64,000 nt of DNA, taken from Pyrinomonadaceae bacterium. GTDB lineage: Bacteria; Acidobacteriota; Blastocatellia; Pyrinomonadales; Pyrinomonadaceae. The stretch is from assembly GCA_019694355.1 (NCBI GenBank), contig JAIBCB010000005.1:106452-170451 (forward strand). The letters are read 5' to 3'. This document shows, piece after piece, positions 52,954-61,575 of this stretch. How positions within the stretch are numbered: the first letter of the stretch is position 1; each line of letters opens with the position of its first letter. A model generated the notes under the pieces. The model made no database searches and had not been told where the DNA came from. It saw only the letters and a program-made list of their open reading frames with translations. The translations under genes were made by a program, and so were the position numbers.

Positions 52954-54392
52954 ACGATCACCCTTCTTTAGGGATCGACCTTGGATCTATCCGCGAAGAG
53001 GCCGAAAGACTGCTTGCCGAACCGGATCCTGACGAGGAGCCTGAACCGGACGGGCATGCCGAAAGGGAAGTGCGAGCCTGGCCGGTGCTCTCCGATAAAG
53101 CCCTTTACGGCTTGGCGGGCGAGTGTATTCGACTGATAGAACCGCACACAGAAGCTGATCCTGCCGCGATGCTTGTCCAACTGCTGGCGGGCTTTGGAAG
53201 CCTGATCGGCAGGACGGCATATTTCAAGATCGGAGCGGACTATCATCATTCGAAACTTTTCGCGATCTTGGTCGGAGCTACTGCGAGCGGACGCAAAGGC
53301 ACGAGTTGGAGCGAGGTCGAACGTCTTCTTAGCCACGTTGACGGATCTTTCCGCGAGACCGTGCAGAACGGGCTTTCGAGCGGTGAAGGGCTTATTTATC
53401 ACGTCCGCGATCCTGATACGGCGAAGCGGCCTATAAAGGGAAAGAGCGGGGAAATCAGCTCCTATCAAGACGAGGTCATTGACGAAGGCTCAACGGAGAA
53501 GCGGGCCTTTGTGATCGAGCCTGAATTCGCACGCGTTCTGAAAGTCATCTCACGCGAAGGCAATACGCTTTCGAGTGTGATCCGGCAGGCATGGGATACC
53601 GACCGCCTTTCTGTAATGACGAAGCAGCCGATCAAGGCAACCGAGGCGCATATAACCATCGCCGGGCATATAACCGAGGCCGAGCTGCATCGTCACCTTA
53701 CCGACACAGAGGCCGCGAACGGCTTTGCTAACCGTTTCCTTTGGATAGCCGTGAGACGTTCTAAATACCTGCCTGACGGCGGACATCTTCTCGACAGCGA
53801 CCTTAACGGAGTGGTCGCCGAACTGCGAACGGCCGCCGACCATGCACGGGCGACACGCGAGCTGAAACGCGACGAGGCCGCCAAGGATCTTTGGCATCTC
53901 GTCTATCGACCGCTTTCAGACGGCTTTAACGGTATGCTCGGATCGGTAACTTCAAGAGCAACGGCACAGGTTATGCGTCTCGCTTGCGTATATGCCTTGC
54001 TGGATTGTGCTGAAGTCATTCGTCTGGAACATCTGGAAGCGGCCCTTGGCCTCTGGCAATACTGCGAAGATTCGGCAAAGTACATTTTTGGAATGAGCGG
54101 TGGCGACAAGCTGGCAGAGATGATAAGGAAGGCACTCCTTGCCGCACCCGCAGGGCTATCGAAAACGCAGCTTCACGATCATTGCGGACGTAATAGAACG
54201 GCTGCCCAGCTGGATACGGCTCTGGCCAAGCTGATCGAACTAGGACAGATCGAGAAATCTACTGAGCAGACCGGCGGCCGACCGCGTGGGATATTCCGCC
54301 TGACGGGTTACGAAAAAAACGAATTAAACGAAAAAAGCCCGTTTGACGACGCTTCCGGCGACCTTAATTCGTTTAATTCGTTTAATTCGTAG
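52950..54392 (+). CDS. DUF3987-like helicase/ATPase of the element
   Basis: 480 aa from ATG 52950 (ATGA overlap with the zinc-ribbon gene). The N-terminus is rich in Glu/Asp. A phosphate-binding loop of the DUF3987 type (G109-A-T-A-S-G-R-K-G-T-S119) marks the ATPase. RAFVIEPEFARVLKVISREGNTLSSVIRQAWDTDRLS (in parts) and GHITEAELHRHLTDTEAANGFANRFLWIAVRRS are the usual second and third conserved blocks. A C-terminal winged-helix (GLSKTQLHDHCGRNRTAAQLD) follows. The ending in repeated FNSFNS reflects an imperfect TTTAATTCG repeat at 54367-54390. It probably works with the primase in element replication. Confidence 0.83.
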   Translation: MNDHPSLGIDLGSIREEAERLLAEPDPDEEPEPDGHAEREVRAWPVLSDKALYGLAGECIRLIEPHTEADPAAMLVQLLAGFGSLIGRTAYFKIGADYHHSKLFAILVGATASGRKGTSWSEVERLLSHVDGSFRETVQNGLSSGEGLIYHVRDPDTAKRPIKGKSGEISSYQDEVIDEGSTEKRAFVIEPEFARVLKVISREGNTLSSVIRQAWDTDRLSVMTKQPIKATEAHITIAGHITEAELHRHLTDTEAANGFANRFLWIAVRRSKYLPDGGHLLDSDLNGVVAELRTAADHARATRELKRDEAAKDLWHLVYRPLSDGFNGMLGSVTSRATAQVMRLACVYALLDCAEVIRLEHLEAALGLWQYCEDSAKYIFGMSGGDKLAEMIRKALLAAPAGLSKTQLHDHCGRNRTAAQLDTALAKLIELGQIEKSTEQTGGRPRGIFRLTGYEKNELNEKSPFDDASGDLNSFNSFNS

Positions 54393-54409
54393 CACCAAGA
54401 CGGCTGAAA

Positions 54410-55459
54410 ATGTACACACTTGAGAAGTACGGCGGAAAGGGAACACGGCATACTTGCCCGGCTTGTGGGACGAAAAGGCGTTTTACGCGCTATGTCGATG
54501 TGGATACTGGCCAGCGTGTTGCGGACGACGTAGGGCGCTGTGATCGCGAGAGTAAATGCGGCTATCACCGTACGCCGAAGGAACACTTTGCCGAGGAACA
54601 CGCGTTTAGGCCGTCCTTTCGCTCAAAGGTGCTCCGACAAGCAAAGCGGCCTTTCGAGGCCTTCAACGGCACGCAAACGCAAAGGATCGGCTATCTGGAG
54701 CGGACGGTTATGCTCGACACGCTGACAGGCTACGACCAGAACGATCTTGTTCAGTTCCTTCTTTGCATATTCGACCACGAAGCGGTCAAGGATGCTGTCC
54801 GAGACTATCTGATCGGCACGGGACGAAATGGGGAAGCGATCTACTGGCAAGTGGACCGCAAAAGAAGGATCCGTACCGGGAAGGCGATCAAATACGACCG
54901 CAGGACGGGAAAGCGGGATAAGAAGTCTCATCCGTTCTGGATGCACCCAAAAGAAGGCTATAACCTTCGACAATGTCTCTTTGGCGAACACCTTCTCGCG
55001 GAGCGGCCCGATGTGCCCATCGCGATCGTCGAATCAGAGAAGACGGCCGTTGTCGCTTCCATCTTTAAGGGTGTCTTCCCGGAAATGAGCTGGCTTGCGA
55101 CCGGCGGAAGATCGAATCTGAGTGTTGAAAAGCTCAAAGGCCTCGGTTCAAAACGCAGGATCATTCTCTTTCCTGATGCCGATAGCTTCGAGAAGTGGAA
55201 CGATATCGCCTTACACGCCCGGAAGAACGGCCAAAATATATCCGTCTCAACACTGATAGAGAGATATGCTCCAAGAAGCGAAAAGGCCGCGGGCTTTGAT
55301 CTCGCCGACTACCTGATCCGCGAACAGAAGAAACAAAACAACGCAGAACATCTCGCCGCCCGTACCGAAATGATCGAAGAACGCCTCGCCATAATGATCT
55401 TCGACGGCCACCTCACCGAACAAGAAGCCAAAGCTGCCCTCAACCTGTCACGCGATTGA
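54410..55459 (+). CDS. zinc-finger/TOPRIM primase-like protein
   Basis: 349 aa. The N-terminus has a zinc-binding motif C-x2-C (TCPACGT) and C-x5-C-x2-H (GRCDRESKCGYH), as in CHC2-type primases. The TOPRIM part is visible in VPIAIVESEKTAVVASI (catalytic Glu) and RIILFPDADSFEKWN (DxD). The C-terminal tail is rich in acidic residues. It is probably the replication primase, acting with the DUF3987-like helicase encoded 17 nt upstream. Confidence 0.85.
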   Translation: MYTLEKYGGKGTRHTCPACGTKRRFTRYVDVDTGQRVADDVGRCDRESKCGYHRTPKEHFAEEHAFRPSFRSKVLRQAKRPFEAFNGTQTQRIGYLERTVMLDTLTGYDQNDLVQFLLCIFDHEAVKDAVRDYLIGTGRNGEAIYWQVDRKRRIRTGKAIKYDRRTGKRDKKSHPFWMHPKEGYNLRQCLFGEHLLAERPDVPIAIVESEKTAVVASIFKGVFPEMSWLATGGRSNLSVEKLKGLGSKRRIILFPDADSFEKWNDIALHARKNGQNISVSTLIERYAPRSEKAAGFDLADYLIREQKKQNNAEHLAARTEMIEERLAIMIFDGHLTEQEAKAALNLSRD

Positions 55460-55849
55460 GGGTTTGCGGGTTGCAGATGGTGGCCGAAGCCGTCAACGGA
55501 TCGACGGAAGTGAATCGCTCAAGACGGGTTGCGTACATACGGGTTTGTGCGAAGTTGAGGTCGGTTTCGGTATCGCGTTCGTAGCCGGTGAATTGGTTTT
55601 GGATATTACCTCTGTTTTGACAACTCAGAAACTCGTTTTGATGTCTCCTTAAAATCCGCTGAATCAGCTGCGAATGAGGCTCCTTTCAAAAAACGTTTGT
55701 AAGATGCAACAGCTTATTGTTTATTTCCAAGACAATCATGAGCTTTGCCAATTATTCTGTCCCGAACATATTCCAACCCATCGTGACCATAAGTTTTTTG
55801 GGAAAGCTCTAGAGTAGGGGCGGCGGCGATGGGCGGTCGGATTTTTGAT
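55460..55849. other. gene-free stretch after the primase
   Basis: 390 bp with no supportable gene. A 62-codon frame on the plus strand and a 104-codon frame on the minus strand show no family resemblance and overlap the decayed insertion sequence. No terminator hairpin stands out. Confidence 0.5.
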
Positions 55850-56619
55850 CGCCATCTGGTCGATCTCGGTGGCAAAAGTGTGTTGGTATCTGGCGACGCA
55901 AAAGAGAGAGCGGGTAAAGGGATGGTCCAGGGATCAAAGCCCTGAATGAACTGATAGAGGCTCATCCGCGATGGGGCTTTTTGATGTGTTTTAACCGGCT
56001 GAGGTTGTTGGGCAAGACATGGACCCACAAGCGGGTGTGGCGTGTTTATAAGGCGATGAAGCTGAATCTAAAAAGACGTGCCAAGCGTCGCCTGCCTTAT
56101 CGGGAGACCGGTCCGCTTTGGCACGCCGCCAGAGGTCAACAACACATGGTCGTTCGATTTCATGAGCGATCAGCTTTATTCGGGGATGCGGTTCCGGATT
56201 CTGAACATCATCGACGAAGGCGTCCGCGAGGCTCTCGACATCGTCGTCGATACACCGATCACGGCAAAGCGAGTAGTGAGAACTCTGGAACAACTCAACG
56301 CCCAACACGGAACGCTGGAAGCGATAAGGGTGGATAACGGCCCCGAGATGACGGCTCAGGTCTTTGCCGACTGGTGCAGCTAGAACGATGTCGTCATCAA
56401 ATACATCCAGCTCGCAAGCCGAACCAGAACGCCTACATCGAACGCTTCAACCGAAGCTACCGCGACCAAGTGCTCAAGCCGCACATCTTCTCGGCCCTCT
56501 CGCAAGTAAGAGATCTCAGCTGGGCATGGTTGCTGAGCTACAACGAAGAACGTCAACCATCTCGCTGGGGAATATCCCGGCATTCTAGCAGAAAGTCTGC
56601 TTTAGATCTATGCCCTTGA
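55850..56619 (+). pseudogene. decayed IS3-family transposase (orfB, IS407-like)
   Basis: Fragments of one IS3-type orfB lie in three pieces and two frames. The first part encodes GIKALNELIEAHPRWGF from 55921 and FNRLRLLGKTWTHKRVWRVYKAM. The second piece has WSFDFMSDQLYSGMRFRILNIIDEG and VDNGPEMTAQVFADWCS and ends at a stop at 56381. The third has NQNAYIERFNRSYRDQVL with a later WAWLLSYNEERQP. DFM and DNGPE are the first two acidic catalytic positions. Frameshifts and an internal stop make it non-functional. Confidence 0.85.
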
Positions 56620-56996
56620 CGGTGCGCTTACATAGCCTCCGAAGTTGGCACGTAAACCAGAATTCTCGCCCGTCGAACTTATTTTGATCGTACACGGGAA
56701 ATGGTCACCAAATGCTTGTCATTCGCCATTTACTGAGCAGTTGGCTGTTGCGGGGCAGCCCCAGATACGGCCCTGTTCTGGGTGCTCCGCGTTGTATTTT
56801 GTAGCCTTGTATCCGGTATCTAGCCGCTGCTGCAACCGCTACATATCCCAATGCCGCGGCGGTCGGATACTCTGCCGCAAGCTTCTTCTGGAGCTGCAAA
56901 TGCTCCGACTTACGCATTCGGATCGACCGCTTGTTTGCGTAAAGAGGTAAGCGACATAGTACACGATCGACATCAATGCTAACGTAGAGCGATAGC
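56620..56996. other. gene-free stretch between IS remnants
   Basis: 377 bp with no recognised gene. A minus-strand open frame crosses it, but its translation looks like shifted, repetitive composition and shows no family match. Confidence 0.45.
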
Positions 56997-57610
56997 ATGA
57001 GAAAATATGACGATGAGTTCAAGCGGGAGAATGTGAGGACGATAATGGCGGCAGAAGGGGGGGCGAGCGTGTCGCGGGAGACGGGGGTAGAGCGGTTCGG
57101 GTCATTGAAAGAATGCTGTAGGTATCCGGTTAATATTCTGTGTCGGGTGGCAGGCGGATGAAGGAATGTTTTCTTTTTCACTCGCGACGGTACGGGTCGC
57201 GTCGGGTCGCTGTGGATCTTGAGCCGGGACGGTTTCTGGTGCAGCGACCTATATGAGAGCAGAACCTGGTGGCGATTCAGCTAGAGCGGTTCAAGCTTGC
57301 AGACGACAGATTCAAGGCATAATCCGAATGTCAGCCAGACTCTCCTAGACGGAGCTACCGCGCCGCCGTAGGTTCCCGGTAAAGTGGTAGGTGGCCATAT
57401 CAAGTATTTGACTTGCAGGAAAGGGCGTTTCGTGTATCTTGTGATGTATCGGGACTAGTTTATGTGACGGGTCGTTGGGGGGGGGCGGTTGGCGAGACGA
57501 TGGAAGCGGAACGGGTTGTCGCGACCCTCGCGAACGGTACCTAGCGACATCGGCTAGATGAACCCGATTGAGTCCAAGAAGATACGTTCCACTTGGGGTG
57601 CTGGACACTA
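56997..57610 (+). pseudogene. second decayed IS3-family element
   Basis: An orfA start is preserved at 56997-57161 (MRKYDDEFKRENVRTIMAAE, then GASVSRETG). It is followed by broken orfB sequence: KECFLFHSRRYGSRRVAVDLE at about 57158, TTDSRHNPNVS-type residues near 57305, then GRFVYLVMYRD and ETMEAERVVATL towards 57520, interrupted by several stop codons. The region around 57585-57610 (TTCCACTTGGGGTGCTGGACA) looks like an IS3-type terminal repeat and probably marks the right end. The left end is missing. It stands immediately before the helicase gene. Confidence 0.75.
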
Positions 57611-57636
57611 GACTCTGACCGTCCTAGCTAAACAGA

Positions 57637-60600
57637 ATGCAAGTTATCGACAATCTTAGCGACCTCTTCGGGGAAAACCTTCGCCAATCGCTTGCCGAGG
57701 GTTCACGATTGCGAATCGCAGCCGCAGCTTTCTCGATTTACGCATTTGAGGCACTCCGAGCTGAATTGGAGACAGTTGAAGGTTTCGACTTCATTTTTAC
57801 GTCTCCGACGTTTGTGGCAGATCAGGCGACAGACGGCTTCCGCAAAGAGAGACGAGAGTATGCGATTCCGCGCGTCGAGCGCGAGCGCGGTATATACGGA
57901 ACTGAGTTTGAGATTCAGCTGAAGAACAAACTTACGCAGCGCGCGATTTCCAAGGAATGTGCCGAGTGGATCGCGAAAAAGGCAACGTTTCGTTCCAACA
58001 GGACAAAGGCGCCGATGCAACAGTTCGCTTGCATCGAGAATGGCTCTAAGAACGTTGCATACGTGCCTTTGCAGGGGTTCACGGCCGTCGATCTTGGGTA
58101 CCAGAAGGGCGATGCGGTATCGAACTTTATTACCAAGTTTGACGAGCCGGCGATGACCAAGACGTACTTGGATCTCTTCGAGCAGATATGGGCCGATCCC
58201 TCGAAACTCGAAGATGTCACGCAACGAATCTGCGACCACATCGCGTCGGTTTATAAGGAGAACTCATCTGAACGGATCTACTTCCTGATGCTCTACAACA
58301 TCTTCAACGAATTCCTCGAGGACATCACCGAAGATGTGTTGCCAAACGATCTCACCGGCTACAAGAACAGCCTCGTTTGGAACAAGCTATACAATTTCCA
58401 GCGCGACGCAGTAACTGGAATCATCAATAAGCTGGAAACGCACAATGGCTGTATTCTCGCCGACAGCGTCGGTTTAGGTAAGACGTTCTCCGCGCTTGCT
58501 GTAATAAAATATTACGAGCTTCGTAACCGGTCGGTACTTGTACTTTGCCCAAAGAAGCTTGCCGAGAACTGGACGAACTATAATCGAAACCTAACGACCA
58601 ATATTTTCGCAAAGGACAGATTCAACTACGACGTCCTTTGTCACACTGATTTGCAGCGGACACGAGGCGAGTCTCTCGGCATTCCCCTCAACAAAGTTAA
58701 CTGGAGCAACTACGATCTGGTCGTAATCGATGAGTCGCACAACTTTAGGAATAACGATCAATTTCACGAACGCGAAACCCGTTATCAAAAGCTGATGAAC
58801 ACCGTCATCAAGCAAGGTGTAAAGACGAAGGTCTTGATGTTGTCGGCGACACCGGTGAATAATCGCTTCGCTGATCTTCGAAACCAACTCGCACTGGCGT
58901 ACGAGGGCGACTCGGAGAATCTTAGCCGCAACCTAAAAACTGAAAGGAGCGTTGAGGAAATATTCCGAAGGGCGCAACTTGCATTCAACGAATGGTCGAA
59001 GCTCCCGCCCGAAGAACGAACGCCCGAAGCGATCATGAAGTCCCTGGATTTCGATTTCTTCGAACTGCTCGACAGCGTTACGATCGCTCGCTCGCGAAAG
59101 CACATCGAGAAGTATTACGACACGACCGACATCGGAACCTTCCCGGACCGTCGAAAACCCATCTCGAACCACTGTCCATTGACGAACCGCGAGGATGTGA
59201 TTAGCTTCAACGATATCTTTGCGCAGCTCACATTGTTGAAGCTCGCGGTTTACGCGCCAGTCAGCTACATCCTCGACAGCCGAGTTGCTAAGTATGAGGA
59301 GATGTACGACACGGAGGTTCACGAGGGTAAGGGCACGTTCAAGCAGGTAGATCGCGAATCGAGCCTTCAGCGGTTGATGACCATCAATCTCCTAAAGCGG
59401 CTGGAAAGTTCGGTGGAGGCGTTTCGGATCACCCTCCGAAAACTCCGCGACAAGAATCTACGGACGCTCGGCCAGATCGAGGCCTTTCAGCAGACGGCCG
59501 TCGATGCTGACATTGCCGACTTATCGAGTGCCGTTGGATCGATCGAGCCCGACGAAGATGATTTCTCCGAACCCGAGGACATGCAGCTTGGCGGAAAGAT
59601 CCAGATCAAACTCTCCGATTTGGATCTCCCGCGGTTCGACCACGATCTAAAAGCCGATCTCGAAGTGATCGACCTTCTGCTTGCAGAGATGGAAAAGGTC
59701 TCGCCGGCTGATGACTCGAAACTCCAGCATCTTAGGGTTCTGCTCGAAAGCAAGCTCACATCTCCGATCAATCCCGGCAACAAGAAGGTCTTGATCTTCA
59801 CGGCCTTTGCCGACACTGCCAATTACCTGTACAAACATGTTTCCGAACCATTCCTGCGCAGGCACAGGTTACATACGGCGAAGGTAACAGGTAAGGATTC
59901 GCCAAAGTCCACGTTAGACAAACATTATGATTTCCAATCGATCTTGACGCTGTTCTCGCCGAAGTCGAAGGATAAAGATCTGCTGATGCCGGATGAGCCG
60001 CGGGAGATCGATTTCCTGATCGGTACCGACTGCATTTCCGAGGGACAGAATCTCCAGGACTGTGATTACCTTGTCAACTATGACATCCATTGGAATCCCG
60101 TGCGTATCATTCAACGCTTTGGACGCATCGACCGAATAGGCTCAACCAACGAGTCAATTCAGCTAGTAAACTACTGGCCCGATATCTCGCTCGACGAGTA
60201 CATTAACCTCAAAGAACGTGTCGAGAATCGCATGGTGATTGCGGACGTTACTGCTACGGGCGACGACAATCCGCTTAGTGCAAAGGCTAACGATCTTTCA
60301 TACCGAAAGGAGCAGCTTCGACGGCTTCAGGACGAGGTCATCGATATGGAAGACCTAAAGACCGGTGTGGCGATCACGGATCTCGGTCTAAATGATTTCC
60401 GCATGGATCTGGTCAATTACATGAAGGAGCACGGTGACGTATCGAGCCTACCGAATGGCCTCCACGCGGTTATCTCTCCGCGGCCTGAGATCGGGCTTGT
60501 TCCCGGTGCGATCTTTGCCCTTAGAAACCGTAACGAAGGCGTGTCGATCACGCAGCACAATCGGCTGCATCCTTACTATCTTGTTTATGTCGATAGTGGC

Positions 60601-60909
60601 GGCGAGGTCGTGATCGATCACACCCAGGTCAAGAAGCTGCTCGACCTTATTCGTACGGCATGCTCTGGGAGGAGCGTTGCAGACGCCGAGCCGTGTCGGC
60701 TGTTCAATGAGGCAACGAATGATGGCCGCGATATGGAGCCTTATTCGGAACTGCTGAATCGGGCCATACAGTCTATAATCGAAGTGAAGGGCGAGAGCGA
60801 CCTCGACAGCCTTTTTCGCGTCGGAAAGACGACCGCACTGATCGGCGATATTTCAGGGCTTAACGATTTTGAACTGATCGCGTTTATTGTTGTTCAGGAG
60901 ATCGCGTAG
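57637..60909 (+). CDS. SNF2-family helicase with PLD-like N-terminus
   Basis: 1090 aa. The first ~200 residues (LRIAAAAFSIYAFEALRAEL; RAISKECAEWIAKKATFRSN) align in layout with the phospholipase D-like domain of helicase-related restriction proteins. The catalytic HxK is lacking: where it should be, the sequence is APMQQFACIEN. The SNF2 motor follows: Walker A ADSVGLGKT at 275-283, DESH at 365-368, LMLSATPVNN, and the arginine-finger box QRFGRIDRIG around 826-835. A central insertion is rich in Asp/Glu (SSAVGSIEPDEDDFSEPED). It would be the DNA translocase of the cassette. The Shine-Dalgarno is poor and an IS3 remnant lies directly upstream. Confidence 0.9.
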   Translation: MQVIDNLSDLFGENLRQSLAEGSRLRIAAAAFSIYAFEALRAELETVEGFDFIFTSPTFVADQATDGFRKERREYAIPRVERERGIYGTEFEIQLKNKLTQRAISKECAEWIAKKATFRSNRTKAPMQQFACIENGSKNVAYVPLQGFTAVDLGYQKGDAVSNFITKFDEPAMTKTYLDLFEQIWADPSKLEDVTQRICDHIASVYKENSSERIYFLMLYNIFNEFLEDITEDVLPNDLTGYKNSLVWNKLYNFQRDAVTGIINKLETHNGCILADSVGLGKTFSALAVIKYYELRNRSVLVLCPKKLAENWTNYNRNLTTNIFAKDRFNYDVLCHTDLQRTRGESLGIPLNKVNWSNYDLVVIDESHNFRNNDQFHERETRYQKLMNTVIKQGVKTKVLMLSATPVNNRFADLRNQLALAYEGDSENLSRNLKTERSVEEIFRRAQLAFNEWSKLPPEERTPEAIMKSLDFDFFELLDSVTIARSRKHIEKYYDTTDIGTFPDRRKPISNHCPLTNREDVISFNDIFAQLTLLKLAVYAPVSYILDSRVAKYEEMYDTEVHEGKGTFKQVDRESSLQRLMTINLLKRLESSVEAFRITLRKLRDKNLRTLGQIEAFQQTAVDADIADLSSAVGSIEPDEDDFSEPEDMQLGGKIQIKLSDLDLPRFDHDLKADLEVIDLLLAEMEKVSPADDSKLQHLRVLLESKLTSPINPGNKKVLIFTAFADTANYLYKHVSEPFLRRHRLHTAKVTGKDSPKSTLDKHYDFQSILTLFSPKSKDKDLLMPDEPREIDFLIGTDCISEGQNLQDCDYLVNYDIHWNPVRIIQRFGRIDRIGSTNESIQLVNYWPDISLDEYINLKERVENRMVIADVTATGDDNPLSAKANDLSYRKEQLRRLQDEVIDMEDLKTGVAITDLGLNDFRMDLVNYMKEHGDVSSLPNGLHAVISPRPEIGLVPGAIFALRNRNEGVSITQHNRLHPYYLVYVDSGGEVVIDHTQVKKLLDLIRTACSGRSVADAEPCRLFNEATNDGRDMEPYSELLNRAIQSIIEVKGESDLDSLFRVGKTTALIGDISGLNDFELIAFIVVQEIA

Positions 60910-60918
60910 GAGAGAACG

Positions 60919-61575
60919 GTGCTGTATTTGTATCCCACACAGGCTCGCGTTGGCAAGAATCTACCAAAGAGCAAGATCTACCAACACGCGCGGGTTTCTG
61001 CATCGCTTCGCCGTAAGTTCATTGATCAGATCGCCAATATCACCTGGGCTTACAAGCTCTCGCCCGAGACAATAAATCTTCCCGCATTGCCGTCGGTTCC
61101 TGAGATCGAGGTATTCGTTGTAGAACTGAAAGGGAACGAGCTTTCGACGGATGTGATCCGCTCGATCGACGCAGCGATACCATTTCCCGCTGTTTACGAG
61201 ATAGTTTCGGGCGGGCGCACGAGAGTCGTGGCTGCGCACAAGCGGCCGAGCGAAGGTGATTTTTCGAAATGGGTGACCGAGACCTATTTCGAAACGGAGT
61301 GGTATCCGCAATCTAAAGAAAGAATTCCGCTGTATTCATCAATAGACCTCGGCAGGCTTTACGAACAGATGTTGACGGCGATGATGCCGATCACGCGGCG
61401 ACGTGATGAAGCGTTTCCGGCAACGGTCGCGAGAGCGGGCGAGATCCGTCGGCTTGAGCGCGAGGCTGAAAAGCTAAACTCGAAACTTAATAAAGAGAAA
61501 CAGTTCAACCGAAAGGTTGAGATCAACGCCGAACTCCGTGACATCAAGCGAGAGATCGAGAAACTATCACAATGA
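60919..61575 (+). CDS. DUF4391-family protein
   Basis: 218 aa, GTG start 10 nt after the helicase stop and preceded by AGGAGAG. The segment NITWAYKLSPETINLPALPSVPEIEVFVVEL (in parts) and IDAAIPFPAVYEIV are the recognisable parts of the family. EWYPQSKERIPLYSSIDLGRLYEQML comes in the middle. The last 60 residues are a basic/acidic coiled coil (RLEREAEKLNSKLNKEKQFNRKVEIN, in parts). The family is known as a partner of SNF2-like helicase and type III-like methyltransferase genes. Its biochemical role is not known; perhaps it links subunits. It overlaps the next gene by four bases. Confidence 0.85.
   Translation: MLYLYPTQARVGKNLPKSKIYQHARVSASLRRKFIDQIANITWAYKLSPETINLPALPSVPEIEVFVVELKGNELSTDVIRSIDAAIPFPAVYEIVSGGRTRVVAAHKRPSEGDFSKWVTETYFETEWYPQSKERIPLYSSIDLGRLYEQMLTAMMPITRRRDEAFPATVARAGEIRRLEREAEKLNSKLNKEKQFNRKVEINAELRDIKREIEKLSQ

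Noticed and set aside
55714..56028. 104-codon minus-strand open frame at the IS3 remnant
   Set aside because: Overlaps the transposase remnant; the first part is its reverse complement and the rest has no family match.
56705..57181. 158-codon minus-strand open frame
   Set aside because: It overlaps the IS3 orfA remnant on the plus strand and has no recognisable similarity.
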